A stretch of DNA of 64,000 nucleotides from SXRF01 sp038043465. GTDB lineage: Bacteria; Pseudomonadota; Alphaproteobacteria; Rickettsiales; SXRF01. The notes beneath the pieces were generated by a model. That model searched no databases, was not told the DNA's origin, and worked only from the letters and a program-made list of their open reading frames with translations. Location: positions 1-64,000 of the forward strand of contig JBBTBX010000003.1 in assembly GCA_038043465.1 (NCBI GenBank), read 5' to 3'. Both the position numbers and the translations under genes were made by a program. Below are positions 22,942 through 31,994 of this stretch, piece after piece. The stretch's first letter is position 1. Each line of letters opens with the position of its first letter.

Positions 22942-25095
22942 ATGAACGCAAACAACAGCTATGGTTTAATAATCACCCCACCAGAAGAAGGCGCTCTGGC
23001 TGCCTGGAACGCTCTTGAGCCGCTGATGAAAGCTCTTGCCATTCCCAACAAAACTGCGCCGATGGATCTGGCAATAAGGGTGTTGACCAATGGTGAAGCT
23101 GTGGGAAGTGCTATCAAACAAGTAAAAAATGACAAAAACGCTGTTTATCTTAAAGGTCCGGGAATAACTCCTTCTGATAAACAAATGCTGGAAACAATTA
23201 CCAAGCTGGAACAAAAAAACGCGCTTAAATTTTCACTTAACGACAAAAAAGCGGAAGCGGAATTGCAAGCAAAAGTCGATGCTTTGCGGGCTAAAAACCT
23301 GCCTATTGAACAGTTTGCCGCCGAAGTAAAATCCTACCTGAATAAAATAGGAAGCCCCAATGCCAAGTGGCGTGATGATTTGGAAGTAACTCTTGAGCGT
23401 GGCGTATCAGATGAGCTTGCCAAACGTTCTACCTATAAGCCTGCTGTTTGGAACAAAGAAACACCGTTTGAAGTACTGGCAATGGCTGCCAATGCAGCGA
23501 ATACGCTGGATGGTAAAATATCTGGTGGCAGCATGAAAATTATTCACACAGCCACCGACGGCAAGGAAAAAATTACTGAAGAAAAACTCGGTGAAGGAAG
23601 TGCCGTACGCCTTTTTACCAGCAACGCAGGGCAAGTTTCTGATTTTATCGATGCTAATGTCGCAAAAATCAATGGTGTGCAGCAAATAATGCACGGCTCG
23701 AAGGCAACGGTTATTGCGGAGTATGATGTCGCACTTAACAAAACACTTTCTGGGAAACTTCACGCCATCGGCGCAAGCGAAAAAATCGCCGACTACGCGC
23801 TGGAAAAAGACAAGGCAAAGAATATTGTTAAAATTGACGGCGCACCACAACTCGCCACTGGTTTTCTGATTGATAATGTGCATGCGATACTTGCAAACAA
23901 AGCACCATCCGTGCCTACCGTCATGATTTCTCTGGATCAGTCATACGCACAGTCGGTCAAGGAATTCTGGACACTTGTTAAAGAAAATGGTGGCTTTAAA
24001 GCCCCTGAAAACTCTTCGATTATTCGTCTGTCAGCAACCAAAGACCATTACAAACCGTTCCAGTTCACAGGTGGAAATATTAAAGTTATTGACGGCACTG
24101 GCAAAGAAGTTTTCTCCAAAAATCTTGGCGAAAATGACTATGCGATGATAACAGCACTGGATATGGATAGGCTGAAACAATCAATAAAAAATACTTTTGC
24201 CGATGCGAAAGCCAGTGGCAAAAAAATCATTTTTGCTTTTGATGATGATGCTTACTATCAAACCGCCCGCGATGAGGTGAATGCGATCTCCGCATCCTAC
24301 AAACAGGTGCAGGCAGAAACGCTGAAATCGAGTGTGGCTGCTGCTAAATATTTTACCGCTGGCCTAAAAGATACATTGCTGGTTTGCTCCAACATCATGG
24401 GCGATTTTTACACCGATATTGAACTGGCAGGCAAAGGTACATCATATTCAGTTGGCACGCTTGGCGACGGGCGCAAAGCAGTTGAACTGGGTACAGGCGG
24501 CACCGCTCCCGACCTACTTGGCAAATGGAAAGAAGAAGGTGTCCTGCAATTTAACCCAATGGCTTTTGTCGAAGGGCTTTCTTACGGCGTAAAATATTCT
24601 GGTGAACTTATGGCGCGTGACGGAAAAGATTCCAGCATTGCTACCACCACGGCTGCGGCACTGGAAAAAGCCCTCTATGCTACCACTGACAACGGCATTA
24701 TCCTGCCTATTTCCAAAGGCGCATTCACCATGAAAGCAAGTGCAAAAGAAACCAGAATCAGCACCCACACTTTTGTAAAATCAGTGGAGTTGGAAACTCT
24801 GAAAGAATTAAAAGGCAAACATCCAGCAGCAACTGATGCAGCCATTATCAAAACTGAAAATGACCTGAAAAAAATGATGGCTTATGACGCAGCGGTTTTT
24901 GCAATTCTTGCCAGTGATAAAGCCGATAGTTGGAAAGCAAGTAACAAAGCCTATAATGAAGCACGCGAGGCAGCAGGAAAGATTGACCCGTTCAATCCTA
25001 ATTATGATTTAGGTTTCGTGCTTGAGGAAAATTTGACTATGGAAAAACTTCTGGCACTTCAGGCGGAAAAAACTAAACTTCTAAAAGCTGCATAA
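22942..25095 (+). CDS. degenerate monomeric isocitrate dehydrogenase homologue
   Basis: This 717-residue protein follows the layout of monomeric NADP isocitrate dehydrogenase. The start YGLIITPPEEGALAAWNALE matches the YTLTDEAPALAT-type start. A DRSYA-like segment appears as LDQSYAQSVKEFWTLVKENG near residue 332, the VRVVDAAGN-like strand as IKVIDGTGKEVF near residue 383, and the ETGAGGSAP loop as ELGTGGTAPDLLGKW near residue 514. Conserved catalytic stretches such as the SGDFYGSE substrate-serine motif and the late DNRGSHFY motif are not recognisable. It may be inactive or have a new activity. The comparison is from memory, without alignment. It lies seven bases before ubiD on the same strand. 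Confidence 0.6.
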   Translation: MNANNSYGLIITPPEEGALAAWNALEPLMKALAIPNKTAPMDLAIRVLTNGEAVGSAIKQVKNDKNAVYLKGPGITPSDKQMLETITKLEQKNALKFSLNDKKAEAELQAKVDALRAKNLPIEQFAAEVKSYLNKIGSPNAKWRDDLEVTLERGVSDELAKRSTYKPAVWNKETPFEVLAMAANAANTLDGKISGGSMKIIHTATDGKEKITEEKLGEGSAVRLFTSNAGQVSDFIDANVAKINGVQQIMHGSKATVIAEYDVALNKTLSGKLHAIGASEKIADYALEKDKAKNIVKIDGAPQLATGFLIDNVHAILANKAPSVPTVMISLDQSYAQSVKEFWTLVKENGGFKAPENSSIIRLSATKDHYKPFQFTGGNIKVIDGTGKEVFSKNLGENDYAMITALDMDRLKQSIKNTFADAKASGKKIIFAFDDDAYYQTARDEVNAISASYKQVQAETLKSSVAAAKYFTAGLKDTLLVCSNIMGDFYTDIELAGKGTSYSVGTLGDGRKAVELGTGGTAPDLLGKWKEEGVLQFNPMAFVEGLSYGVKYSGELMARDGKDSSIATTTAAALEKALYATTDNGIILPISKGAFTMKASAKETRISTHTFVKSVELETLKELKGKHPAATDAAIIKTENDLKKMMAYDAAVFAILASDKADSWKASNKAYNEAREAAGKIDPFNPNYDLGFVLEENLTMEKLLALQAEKTKLLKAA

Positions 25096-25101
25096 TTTTT
25101 T

Positions 25102-26562
25102 ATGCCCTACTTGAACTTACGCGATTTTATTGAAGACCTTGAAAAAAATGGGCTTCTGCAACGCGTAAAAACTGAAATTTCCACCCATCTGGAAATGACC
25201 GAAATAGGTACGCGCTTAATCGCCAGCGGTGGTCCTGCTGTGTTGTTTGAAAATGTCAAAGGCAGTAAAATCCCAGTACTCATAAATCTGTTTGGTACAG
25301 TTGAGCGCGTGGCAAAAGGCATGGGCAAAAAGCCGGAGGAGCTGCGCGAATTTGGCAAAACCCTCGCCTTCCTTAAACAACCAGAACCACCAAACGGCTG
25401 GAAAGAAGCATGGGAAATGTTGCCGATACTAAAAACCGCTATGGCGATGAATCCTAAAGCTGTAAGCAAAGCTCCCTGTCAGGAGGTTGTGCTGACTGGT
25501 GATGATATTGATCTGGGAATTCTTCCCATACAGACCTGCTGGCCTGGTGAACCGGCACCGCTTATAACTTGGCCGCTGGTAGTAACTAGGGGATTGACCC
25601 CTGATACCTATAATCTCGGCATTTACCGGATGCAGGTGCTTGGTAAAAACAAAACCCTGATGCGCTGGCTCAAACATCGTGGCGGGGCGCAGCATCATGC
25701 CATTTGGGCAAAAGAAAAGCACGAACCTATGCCCTGCGCGGTGGTAATAGGTGCTGATCCAGCGACAATCCTTGCGGCAGTTACTCCGGTTCCTGACACT
25801 CTTTCTGAATATCAATTTTCAGGTTTGCTGCGTGGTAAAAAACTGGAGCTGGTTGATTGCAAGACCATTCCCCTGCAAGTTCCAGCGCAAGCCGAAATAG
25901 TACTGGAAGGTTACGTTTCTCTTGATGAATACGGTGACGAAGGACCGTATGGCGATCATACTGGCTATTATAATTCCGTGGAAAAATTCCCGACCTTCAC
26001 CATAACTGCGATTACTATGCGTAAAGACCCTATTTACCACAGCACCTATACTGGACGTCCTCCGGATGAACCGTCAGTTCTTGGTGAAGCCCTCAACGAA
26101 ATATTCATTCCGCTCCTGCAACAACAATTTCCTGAAATTGTGGATTTCTGGCTGCCGCCAGAAGGCTGTTCTTACCGCGTGGCGGTGGTATCTATCAAAA
26201 AAGCCTACGCTGGACACGCCAAACGGGTGATGATGGGCGTATGGTCGTATCTCCGCCAGTTTATGTATACAAAATGGGTAATTGTAGTTGATGACGATAT
26301 TAACTGCCGCGATTGGAAAGACGTAATCTGGGCGATTTCCACGCGCATGGATCCAGTGCGTGACCTAACTTTAATTGAAAATACCCCAATTGATTATCTT
26401 GATTTTGCCTCGCCGGTTTCCGGACTGGGCGGAAAAGTAGGGCTGGATGCCACCAACAAATGGGAAGGCGAAACCACCCGCGAATGGGGCAAGAAAATCC
26501 ATATGGAACAGGAAGTAGTAGATAAAATCGATAAAATATGGGATGAGCTTGGGATAAAGTGA
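25102..26562 (+). CDS. ubiD: 4-hydroxy-3-polyprenylbenzoate decarboxylase
   Basis: UbiD decarboxylates the polyprenyl-hydroxybenzoate intermediate of ubiquinone synthesis using prenylated FMN made by UbiX. The 486 residues show LRDFIEDLEKNGLLQRVKTE at the N-terminus, the prFMN/metal region NLGIYRMQVLGKNKTLMRW near residue 172, the catalytic segment YVSLDEYGDEGPYGDHTGYY near residues 271-290 with its Glu and Asp, and TGRPPDEPSVLGE. The C-terminus EQEVVDKIDKIWDELGIK is repeated, diverged, at 27380-27445, so the 3' end of this locus has been rearranged. It is convergent with the next gene, three bases apart. Confidence 0.95.
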   Translation: MPYLNLRDFIEDLEKNGLLQRVKTEISTHLEMTEIGTRLIASGGPAVLFENVKGSKIPVLINLFGTVERVAKGMGKKPEELREFGKTLAFLKQPEPPNGWKEAWEMLPILKTAMAMNPKAVSKAPCQEVVLTGDDIDLGILPIQTCWPGEPAPLITWPLVVTRGLTPDTYNLGIYRMQVLGKNKTLMRWLKHRGGAQHHAIWAKEKHEPMPCAVVIGADPATILAAVTPVPDTLSEYQFSGLLRGKKLELVDCKTIPLQVPAQAEIVLEGYVSLDEYGDEGPYGDHTGYYNSVEKFPTFTITAITMRKDPIYHSTYTGRPPDEPSVLGEALNEIFIPLLQQQFPEIVDFWLPPEGCSYRVAVVSIKKAYAGHAKRVMMGVWSYLRQFMYTKWVIVVDDDINCRDWKDVIWAISTRMDPVRDLTLIENTPIDYLDFASPVSGLGGKVGLDATNKWEGETTREWGKKIHMEQEVVDKIDKIWDELGIK

Positions 26563-26565
26563 TTT

Positions 26566-27246
26566 TTACTGAACCGATGCTGATTTATTGCCAGATTTAG
26601 CTGACACCGGTATATTTGGCGCAGTAATATCCTGTCCAATTGCATCAGTACTAGGTACATCATGTTCAGTAATGTTTGCTTCCTGTACACATTTAGTCCG
26701 CACATGCTTTAATAAATTACGTCCTATAGATATATCTTTTAATATCTCTGCATCTTTTGCACCAAAATACTCCTTTATAATGTTTTGCATCATTAAATCC
26801 ACTTGTTCAACTAAATTGCCGATAGTTTTGTTATCGTCATGCCTGTACACTTTTTCATTATTATATGTACTATATACATTCTCTGGTGGTATACCACCAG
26901 CAATTCTTGCTTTTTCCATTGCTCTAAATAAGTGGTCATTTTTATGCATTGTTTCATCATTATAATTATGATTCATAAAATTACTGAATAACTGCATCAG
27001 CCCTGCTTCTAATTCAGGAAATTGTTCTGGTGATTTTTCCGCAGATGCTTTTTTTCTTATATCAACTTCTTTAATGAGCCATTCTACTGATGGGTGTATG
27101 TCTGACTCTTTAACTCCACCGTATTTACAGTAGGTGTCACCATTATGTGGTTTATTGCCATCAACAGACCTATTATCAGATGTAGTAGTCGGCTGAAATA
27201 GAGCAGTCAGGGGTTTAAAAATATCTGTAAATTTCCATTCGGACAT
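26566..27246 (-). CDS. hypothetical protein, 226 aa
   Basis: I recognise no family. The protein starts MSEWKFTDIFKPLTALFQPT, has a disordered Asn/Thr-rich stretch to about residue 45, and a helical central part (about 50-190) with SVEWLIKEVDIRKKASAEK, LEAGLMQLFSNFMNHNYND and LVEQVDLMMQNIIKEYFG. The tail is Pro/Ser-rich. No signal or membrane segment is visible. It is oriented opposite to its neighbours, is AT-rich, and lies exactly between ubiD and a displaced copy of the ubiD 3' end, as an inserted cargo gene would. An effector is possible but unsupported. Confidence 0.6.
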   Translation of the reverse strand: MSEWKFTDIFKPLTALFQPTTTSDNRSVDGNKPHNGDTYCKYGGVKESDIHPSVEWLIKEVDIRKKASAEKSPEQFPELEAGLMQLFSNFMNHNYNDETMHKNDHLFRAMEKARIAGGIPPENVYSTYNNEKVYRHDDNKTIGNLVEQVDLMMQNIIKEYFGAKDAEILKDISIGRNLLKHVRTKCVQEANITEHDVPSTDAIGQDITAPNIPVSAKSGNKSASVQ

Positions 27247-27379
27247 AACTTAACTCATCCCATTTACGTTAAAACACAGTCAGCATAGCCTAAGCACCAA
27301 TAAGTATGAAGTTAATTTTTGTTATAATTATGTGACAATAGGTTAAAGTAAGAAATACATTAGCCTAAGAATAAGCCTT

Positions 27380-27445
27380 GGAAAACAGGAAGTTGTTGAT
27401 AAGATTGATAAATTATGGGTAGAAATGGGATTTTCCCAAAAATAA
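27380..27445 (+). pseudogene. displaced 3' end of a second ubiD copy
   Basis: The reading frame GKQEVVDKIDKLWVEMGFSQK followed by a stop matches the C-terminus of UbiD (EQEVVDKIDKIWDELGIK). At DNA level, caggaagt and most codons agree, with differences mainly at third positions, so the copy derives from a diverged ubiD and not from a recent duplication. No start or upstream domain is present. The rest of the 27247-27518 gap holds no other ORF I can support. Confidence 0.7.
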
Positions 27446-27518
27446 TATATAAATATTAAGCAATTTGTTAACTATAATCTGCTATTATTTGACACATAAA
27501 TAAATAGAGCAGCACCAA

Positions 27519-28550
27519 ATGGATTCCCAGAAATCAGATACCAATATCTCGAATTTTGCCAAACAAGCATTAAAACTGATGGAAGAGCGAAAAATATCGC
27601 CCAATCCGGAAAATTATGCTGTTTGGTTTCAATATGCCCTCGGCGATAATAAAGAACTTAACCACGAGGTTAAAACCATTGTTGAGAACAATCTTGAGTT
27701 TACCAAAGAAAACAACTCATATCTCTATCATAAATATGTTGTTTCTAACCGTAACCAGAAAGTTCTGGATGACGCCACCATCAACACACAAAGAATATTG
27801 GCAGAGGCTCTGAAAATAGTAACCGATTTTAGTGGCGAAACAAAACATTATAATCAGGACACTGATAAATATATCGAACATATCTCTCAAGAATTTGGAG
27901 ATAATGAAGATATAAAAAACGTATTTAAAGAGCTGGTTGATGCCACCGCTAATTTGCGTAAAAGCGGTGAAAATATATCACTTAAGCTTGAAGAATCAAC
28001 ACGAGAAATAAACCATCTGCGCAAAGACTTACAACAGGTAACAGTCGAAGCACAACGTGATTTTCTGACCGGAGTCTTCAATAGAAAATCTTTCGAAAGA
28101 TTGATTGACGAACAAATGCTACTCGCCAAAGAAGAAAAAAAGGATCTGTGCCTGATAATGATAGATGTCGATCATTTCAAGATGTTCAATGATAAGTTTG
28201 GTCATTTACTCGGAGACGAAGTGCTGAAAATAGTCGCCCGCACCATAACTGACACTATTAAAGGTCGTGACGTAGTCGCACGTTTTGGGGGCGAAGAATT
28301 TGTAGTATTTTTGCCGGAAACACCAATTGAAGGTGGAGAAAAAGTTGCCGAAATGATAAGAAACGGTATAGCAGGCAAATCTTTGAAAAGGCGTGATACG
28401 GGAGAAAGTTTTGGAAGCATTACCGTTTCCCTTGGAGTTTCGCGCTTCCGCCATGATAACGACACTCTGCTTACCATGATTAAAAGGGCTGATGACGCTC
28501 TCTATTCCTCAAAACATAACGGACGCAACCGCGTTACCCGTGAATCTTAA
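27519..28550 (+). CDS. diguanylate cyclase (GGDEF)
   Basis: This protein makes cyclic di-GMP from two GTP. The 343 residues comprise a soluble helical N-terminal region (1-170) with a predicted coiled coil near 125-170 (LVDATANLRKSGENISLKLE) and a C-terminal GGDEF domain. The domain has the DFLTGVFNRKSFERLID start, the metal-binding MIDVDHFKMFNDKFGH and the active-site RFGGEEFVVFLPET near residue 260. The usual allosteric RxxD is replaced by KGRD, so product inhibition through the I-site may be absent. No EAL or membrane part is present. It starts at ATG 27519 and is transcribed toward the tRNA gene. Confidence 0.9.
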   Translation: MDSQKSDTNISNFAKQALKLMEERKISPNPENYAVWFQYALGDNKELNHEVKTIVENNLEFTKENNSYLYHKYVVSNRNQKVLDDATINTQRILAEALKIVTDFSGETKHYNQDTDKYIEHISQEFGDNEDIKNVFKELVDATANLRKSGENISLKLEESTREINHLRKDLQQVTVEAQRDFLTGVFNRKSFERLIDEQMLLAKEEKKDLCLIMIDVDHFKMFNDKFGHLLGDEVLKIVARTITDTIKGRDVVARFGGEEFVVFLPETPIEGGEKVAEMIRNGIAGKSLKRRDTGESFGSITVSLGVSRFRHDNDTLLTMIKRADDALYSSKHNGRNRVTRES

Positions 28551-28568
28551 AAAAATACCGCAAAACCA

Positions 28569-28597
28569 TTGACTTTTGTCCTGATGCACCCTAAAAA
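28569..28597 (+). promoter_or_regulatory. candidate promoter for tRNA-Ile
   Basis: TTGACT at 28569-28574 and TAAAAA at 28592-28597 are 17 bases apart, just downstream of the diguanylate cyclase stop and about 44 bases before the tRNA. The -10 box is weak, so confidence is low. Confidence 0.35.
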
Positions 28598-28640
28598 CGT
28601 CACTCTTTTCGTTTTCTATTCAATAGAGTTGGCAACGAAT

Positions 28641-28717
<77 letters not shown>

Positions 28718-28852
28718 TGCTTCGCCCTTATGGGCTTCGCGTGGCACAGCCATGCGAAACCATTAGGCAGAAGCAGTTCTTGGCATAGGGCTTTAGGGCG
28801 ATGACGGGCTGGAGCAATATATGTGGTATGTTCAACATGCACGGCTTATAAA
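28718..28852 (+). pseudogene. possible remnant of a GIY-YIG (URI) endonuclease gene and leader repeat
   Basis: Directly after the tRNA CCA is a palindromic block (gcttcgccc...gggcttcgc, tggcacagccatgcg), then gggctggagcaatat and atgtggtatgtt encoding MWYVQHAR before the frame decays. From memory, GIY-YIG genes beginning MWYVYI- in other bacteria often carry a similar leader. Only about eight codons remain, and they run into the end of trhO. This is a weak, pattern-based call. Confidence 0.3.
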
Positions 28853-29715
28853 GCATGCTTATCCAGCCGATTCTTGTCAGAAGGTTTGGTGTCAATGCAA
28901 TACGGGCAGGTTACATGCTCATCAAAGCTCGGCCGCGCTCTGTCTTCCGGAAGCAGTGCATGACCGCAGGCATTGCACATGCTGGCGGTGGTGGTTGGAA
29001 CTAAACCATGCCCAACCGCAACCCGCTTATCAAACACGTAACACTCGCCTTCCCACAGGCTTTTCTCTGCAGGAACTTCTTCCAGATATTTCAAAATTCC
29101 ACCCCTCAGATGATAGACCTCTTCAAAACCTTCATCCTTAAGCCATGCGGTCAGCCTTTCGCAACGTATTCCGCCTGTGCAGTAGGTGGCTATCTTAGCT
29201 TTTTTCTTATCAATCAGATGGGTATCGATAAAATCGGGAAGATGTTTGAAATTCGGAATTTCCGGCACAATCGCATTTTTAAATTTGCCAAGATGGGTTT
29301 CATAACTGTTGCGTGAATCAATAAGTATCGTATCCGGATCAGACAGCAGTTCGTTCCACTCCTGCGAATTGAGATGCACCCCAGGATTAAGCGGATTGGC
29401 TGGTCTGCCCATGGAAATGAGCTCTTTCTTCAGGCGAACTTTGGTACGCACGAACGGGTCTTTTTCGCTGTAGCTTTCCTTATATTCAAACTCGCTACCG
29501 ATAATTTCCTGAGTCAGATACTCAACCAGAGAATCTACAGCGTCGCGTCTTCCGGCAACCGTTCCATTGATACCTTCATGGGCAATAAGGATCGAGCCTT
29601 TGATACCGCGCTGCTTGAGGAAATCAAGAAGCGGCAGACGCTTTTCCTCAAAATCAGGAAAATCAAAAAAATGATAAAAAGTAGCAACTACAAACATGTC
29701 ATTTTGCGTAGTCAT
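28846..29715 (-). CDS. trhO: tRNA U34 hydroxylase (rhodanese-domain, YceA family)
   Basis: TrhO hydroxylates uridine 34 of tRNAs on the way to cmo5U and mo5U, using oxygen and a rhodanese-type Cys. The 289 residues show an N-terminal acylphosphatase-like domain (FYHFFDFPDFEEKRLPLLDF; ILIAHEGINGTVAG) and a rhodanese domain with DSRNSYETHLGKFKNA and the active loop ATYCTGGIRCER near residue 178. The C-terminal Cys-rich segment (MCNACGHAL; TCPYC) resembles a metal-binding knuckle. It is somewhat shorter than the E. coli protein but has all the core parts. It is convergent with the tRNA region. Confidence 0.9.
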   Translation of the reverse strand: MTTQNDMFVVATFYHFFDFPDFEEKRLPLLDFLKQRGIKGSILIAHEGINGTVAGRRDAVDSLVEYLTQEIIGSEFEYKESYSEKDPFVRTKVRLKKELISMGRPANPLNPGVHLNSQEWNELLSDPDTILIDSRNSYETHLGKFKNAIVPEIPNFKHLPDFIDTHLIDKKKAKIATYCTGGIRCERLTAWLKDEGFEEVYHLRGGILKYLEEVPAEKSLWEGECYVFDKRVAVGHGLVPTTTASMCNACGHALLPEDRARPSFDEHVTCPYCIDTKPSDKNRLDKHAL

Positions 29716-29725
29716 ATATCAAAAC

Positions 29726-31657
29726 CTATCTGAACCCTTTCAACAAATCTTTTACATTATCTTTTTTAATAGATTCTTTTATAGTTTTTACCGTGTCTTT
29801 TATTTTTTCCGGATCTTTAAGCGCATCTTCAGCAATGCTTGCTAAATCTGGAGTGAATTTCAATTTCTCGAAATTCCCTTCAACTATAACCGGAATATCC
29901 AGACCAGCTTTGTCTTTCCCACCCTGCCCCTGAAGCGTTGCAACCACGCTCGGAATCAAGCGGTAATTAACATAACGGTTAGGCAAGTCAACTGTTCCTG
30001 TGCCTTTTAAGCGTAAAAGCGGTGCTTTCATCGCTAAATCATCATTCTTTACAATACCTTGAGCTATTGTATAACTTCCAGAAAGCTCAGAAAATTTAGT
30101 TTTATCACCTGATGTATCGGCTCCAGTCACCATCGCTTTGGCATTAGAGACAAGCTGCGCGATATTGACTCCACGGATTTCCCCATCATTTACCTTGATA
30201 TTGCCCTTGCCGTTTAAGGAGGAAACTATATCACGCTGCGAAGCCCCATGCCCAGTGATGCTGGTGGTTAAATTTGCTGTTCCTGTCAGCCTGTCAAACT
30301 CTGCAAAATCCTTAAGCAGCGGCTCAATCTGTACATTATTTATGTCAAGATTAGCGGAAATTGCGTTGCTGGCATTTGCCGTTGCTGAAACTTTCGCGGT
30401 TCCACCATAAAACCCGACATGCGGGATATTAACTGCCAGTGCCCCATTTTGCAGTTGCAGATTCAGAGACAATTTGCTGAGAGTCGTTGCCTGATACAGC
30501 AGGCTCGCAACTTCGAGTGATATCTTGGCATTTACGGCTTTAAGACCAGAAAGATTTATAGGCTTGGTGTCCCATCCCTGCGGCGCAGCATGAGCTTCAC
30601 TTATCAGTGATAGAGAAGCTTGTTTTTCATCTTTTGGTAAATAATGGTTGAGGTTGATTTTATCGCTTGCGAGCTTGGCTTCTATAGAAGGTACTCCGCC
30701 AGCAAAATTTATTTTCATATCACCGTTTAAAACAGCATCATCCAAAGTTATTTTTGCTTTGCTTAAGGAACATTCAGATGTGCTGCAGACAATAGAACCT
30801 TGCTGACTAAATGCAAGAGCCGTATCACCTTTCCAATCCATTTTCTTGCCCGTCAGACCAGAAAGTGCAACCAGAGATGAGCTGTTCAAATCAATAGAAC
30901 CGCTTGCACCACTCATACTGGCTTTACCATCAAACACCAGAGAAATAAGCGAACCAATTTTAATGTCGGTTTTTATTTTGCTATCGCCACCTTCAGCTAA
31001 TTTGAAAGGCTGTTCAGCATGAAGTGCTAATTTTATCTGCTCTTTGTTGAATACAAGCTTAGCAGCCACATCCAGCGGAGAATTTGGCGATGGCATACCA
31101 ATATCAAGACTGGCATCACTCACATTATATTTCTTACCAGTTTGCAAATCACTATAGGTGAAATTTCCATCGTTAATTACTATTTTACCAAGAGAAGGAA
31201 GTGGCGCGTTAGTATCTTTCGTTGAGGAAGCAACAGGTGCGTCTGCACTTTCTGTCTTTTCGGTTTTTTGTGATTGAAATTCCCAGTTAGCCACACCTTG
31301 CTTGTTTATCTCCAAATGAATTATTGGCTTATTTATAATGAATTCTTTTACCTGCACTTCTTTCTGCAACAACGGCATTAATGCCACCGCAATGGTTATG
31401 TCGCCGATCTCCGCCATATTTTTGCTGCTGTAACCCTCAGGGTTAGATAAGCTCACCTGCTTCAGCGTAACCCCTATATTAGGCCACATGCTGGCTTTTA
31501 TGTCGCCAGCGATTATCAAATCGCGCCCAGTCATTTCTTTTATTTTTTCACTGGCTATTTTTTTTACATTATCAAGCGGAATGAAAAACGGCGCGGCGAC
31601 CAACGCAGTAACCAGCAAAAGAGCAAGTATAAAAATCCATTTTATAAAACGTTTCAT
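29726..31657 (-). CDS. AsmA family protein
   Basis: This is an AsmA-type inner-membrane-anchored periplasmic protein of 643 residues, thought in its family to help lipid transport or outer-membrane homeostasis. It has an N-terminal anchor (WIFILALLLVTALVAAPFFI), followed by VKKIASEKIKEMTGRDLIIA, the AsmA start signature, and the C-terminal AsmA_2-like region (LNGKGNIKVNDGEIRGVNIA near residue 490; LRLKGTGTVDLPNRYVNYRL near residue 575). The start at 31657 has GAAGGATA upstream; an in-frame codon at 31675 is less likely. The gene stands alone on its strand next to trhO, ten bases apart. Confidence 0.88.
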   Translation of the reverse strand: MKRFIKWIFILALLLVTALVAAPFFIPLDNVKKIASEKIKEMTGRDLIIAGDIKASMWPNIGVTLKQVSLSNPEGYSSKNMAEIGDITIAVALMPLLQKEVQVKEFIINKPIIHLEINKQGVANWEFQSQKTEKTESADAPVASSTKDTNAPLPSLGKIVINDGNFTYSDLQTGKKYNVSDASLDIGMPSPNSPLDVAAKLVFNKEQIKLALHAEQPFKLAEGGDSKIKTDIKIGSLISLVFDGKASMSGASGSIDLNSSSLVALSGLTGKKMDWKGDTALAFSQQGSIVCSTSECSLSKAKITLDDAVLNGDMKINFAGGVPSIEAKLASDKINLNHYLPKDEKQASLSLISEAHAAPQGWDTKPINLSGLKAVNAKISLEVASLLYQATTLSKLSLNLQLQNGALAVNIPHVGFYGGTAKVSATANASNAISANLDINNVQIEPLLKDFAEFDRLTGTANLTTSITGHGASQRDIVSSLNGKGNIKVNDGEIRGVNIAQLVSNAKAMVTGADTSGDKTKFSELSGSYTIAQGIVKNDDLAMKAPLLRLKGTGTVDLPNRYVNYRLIPSVVATLQGQGGKDKAGLDIPVIVEGNFEKLKFTPDLASIAEDALKDPEKIKDTVKTIKESIKKDNVKDLLKGFR

Positions 31658-31757
31658 AAGGTATCCTTCACACAATTAGGTGTAGTTAAAAAACAGTAGA
31701 AAATATAAACAGTAAGTGGCATAGTTACGCTCTGCTCATTCCAAATTGGAGTCACAC

Positions 31758-31994
31758 ATGGTCATAAACATCAATCCCAACCGCATTAATATTCAATCTG
31801 GTGGTGCTGGTAAATCATCAGCTGGTCGGCGGGAATCGGCATCTGAAAACGAGCGCATTATCGTTCCCGCAAAAGCAGATGTCAATAACATCCCTGCACC
31901 TGAATCATTGCAGACCATGATCCGCAGCGCGGTCGATGCGCTACGCAAAGGCGTGTTCTGGGATCGCGGAACTATCCTAAATCTGGTTGTTTGA
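31758..31994 (+). CDS. hypothetical protein, 78 aa
   Basis: I recognise no family. The ATG at 31758 has GGAG eight bases upstream. The protein starts MVININPNRINIQSGGAGKS, has an Arg/Ser-rich polar middle, and ends with a helix LQTMIRSAVDALRKGVFWDR. It has no membrane segment. Its 3' end overlaps the convergent lipoprotein gene by 23 bases. Good ribosome binding and compact composition support a real gene. Confidence 0.55.
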   Translation: MVININPNRINIQSGGAGKSSAGRRESASENERIIVPAKADVNNIPAPESLQTMIRSAVDALRKGVFWDRGTILNLVV

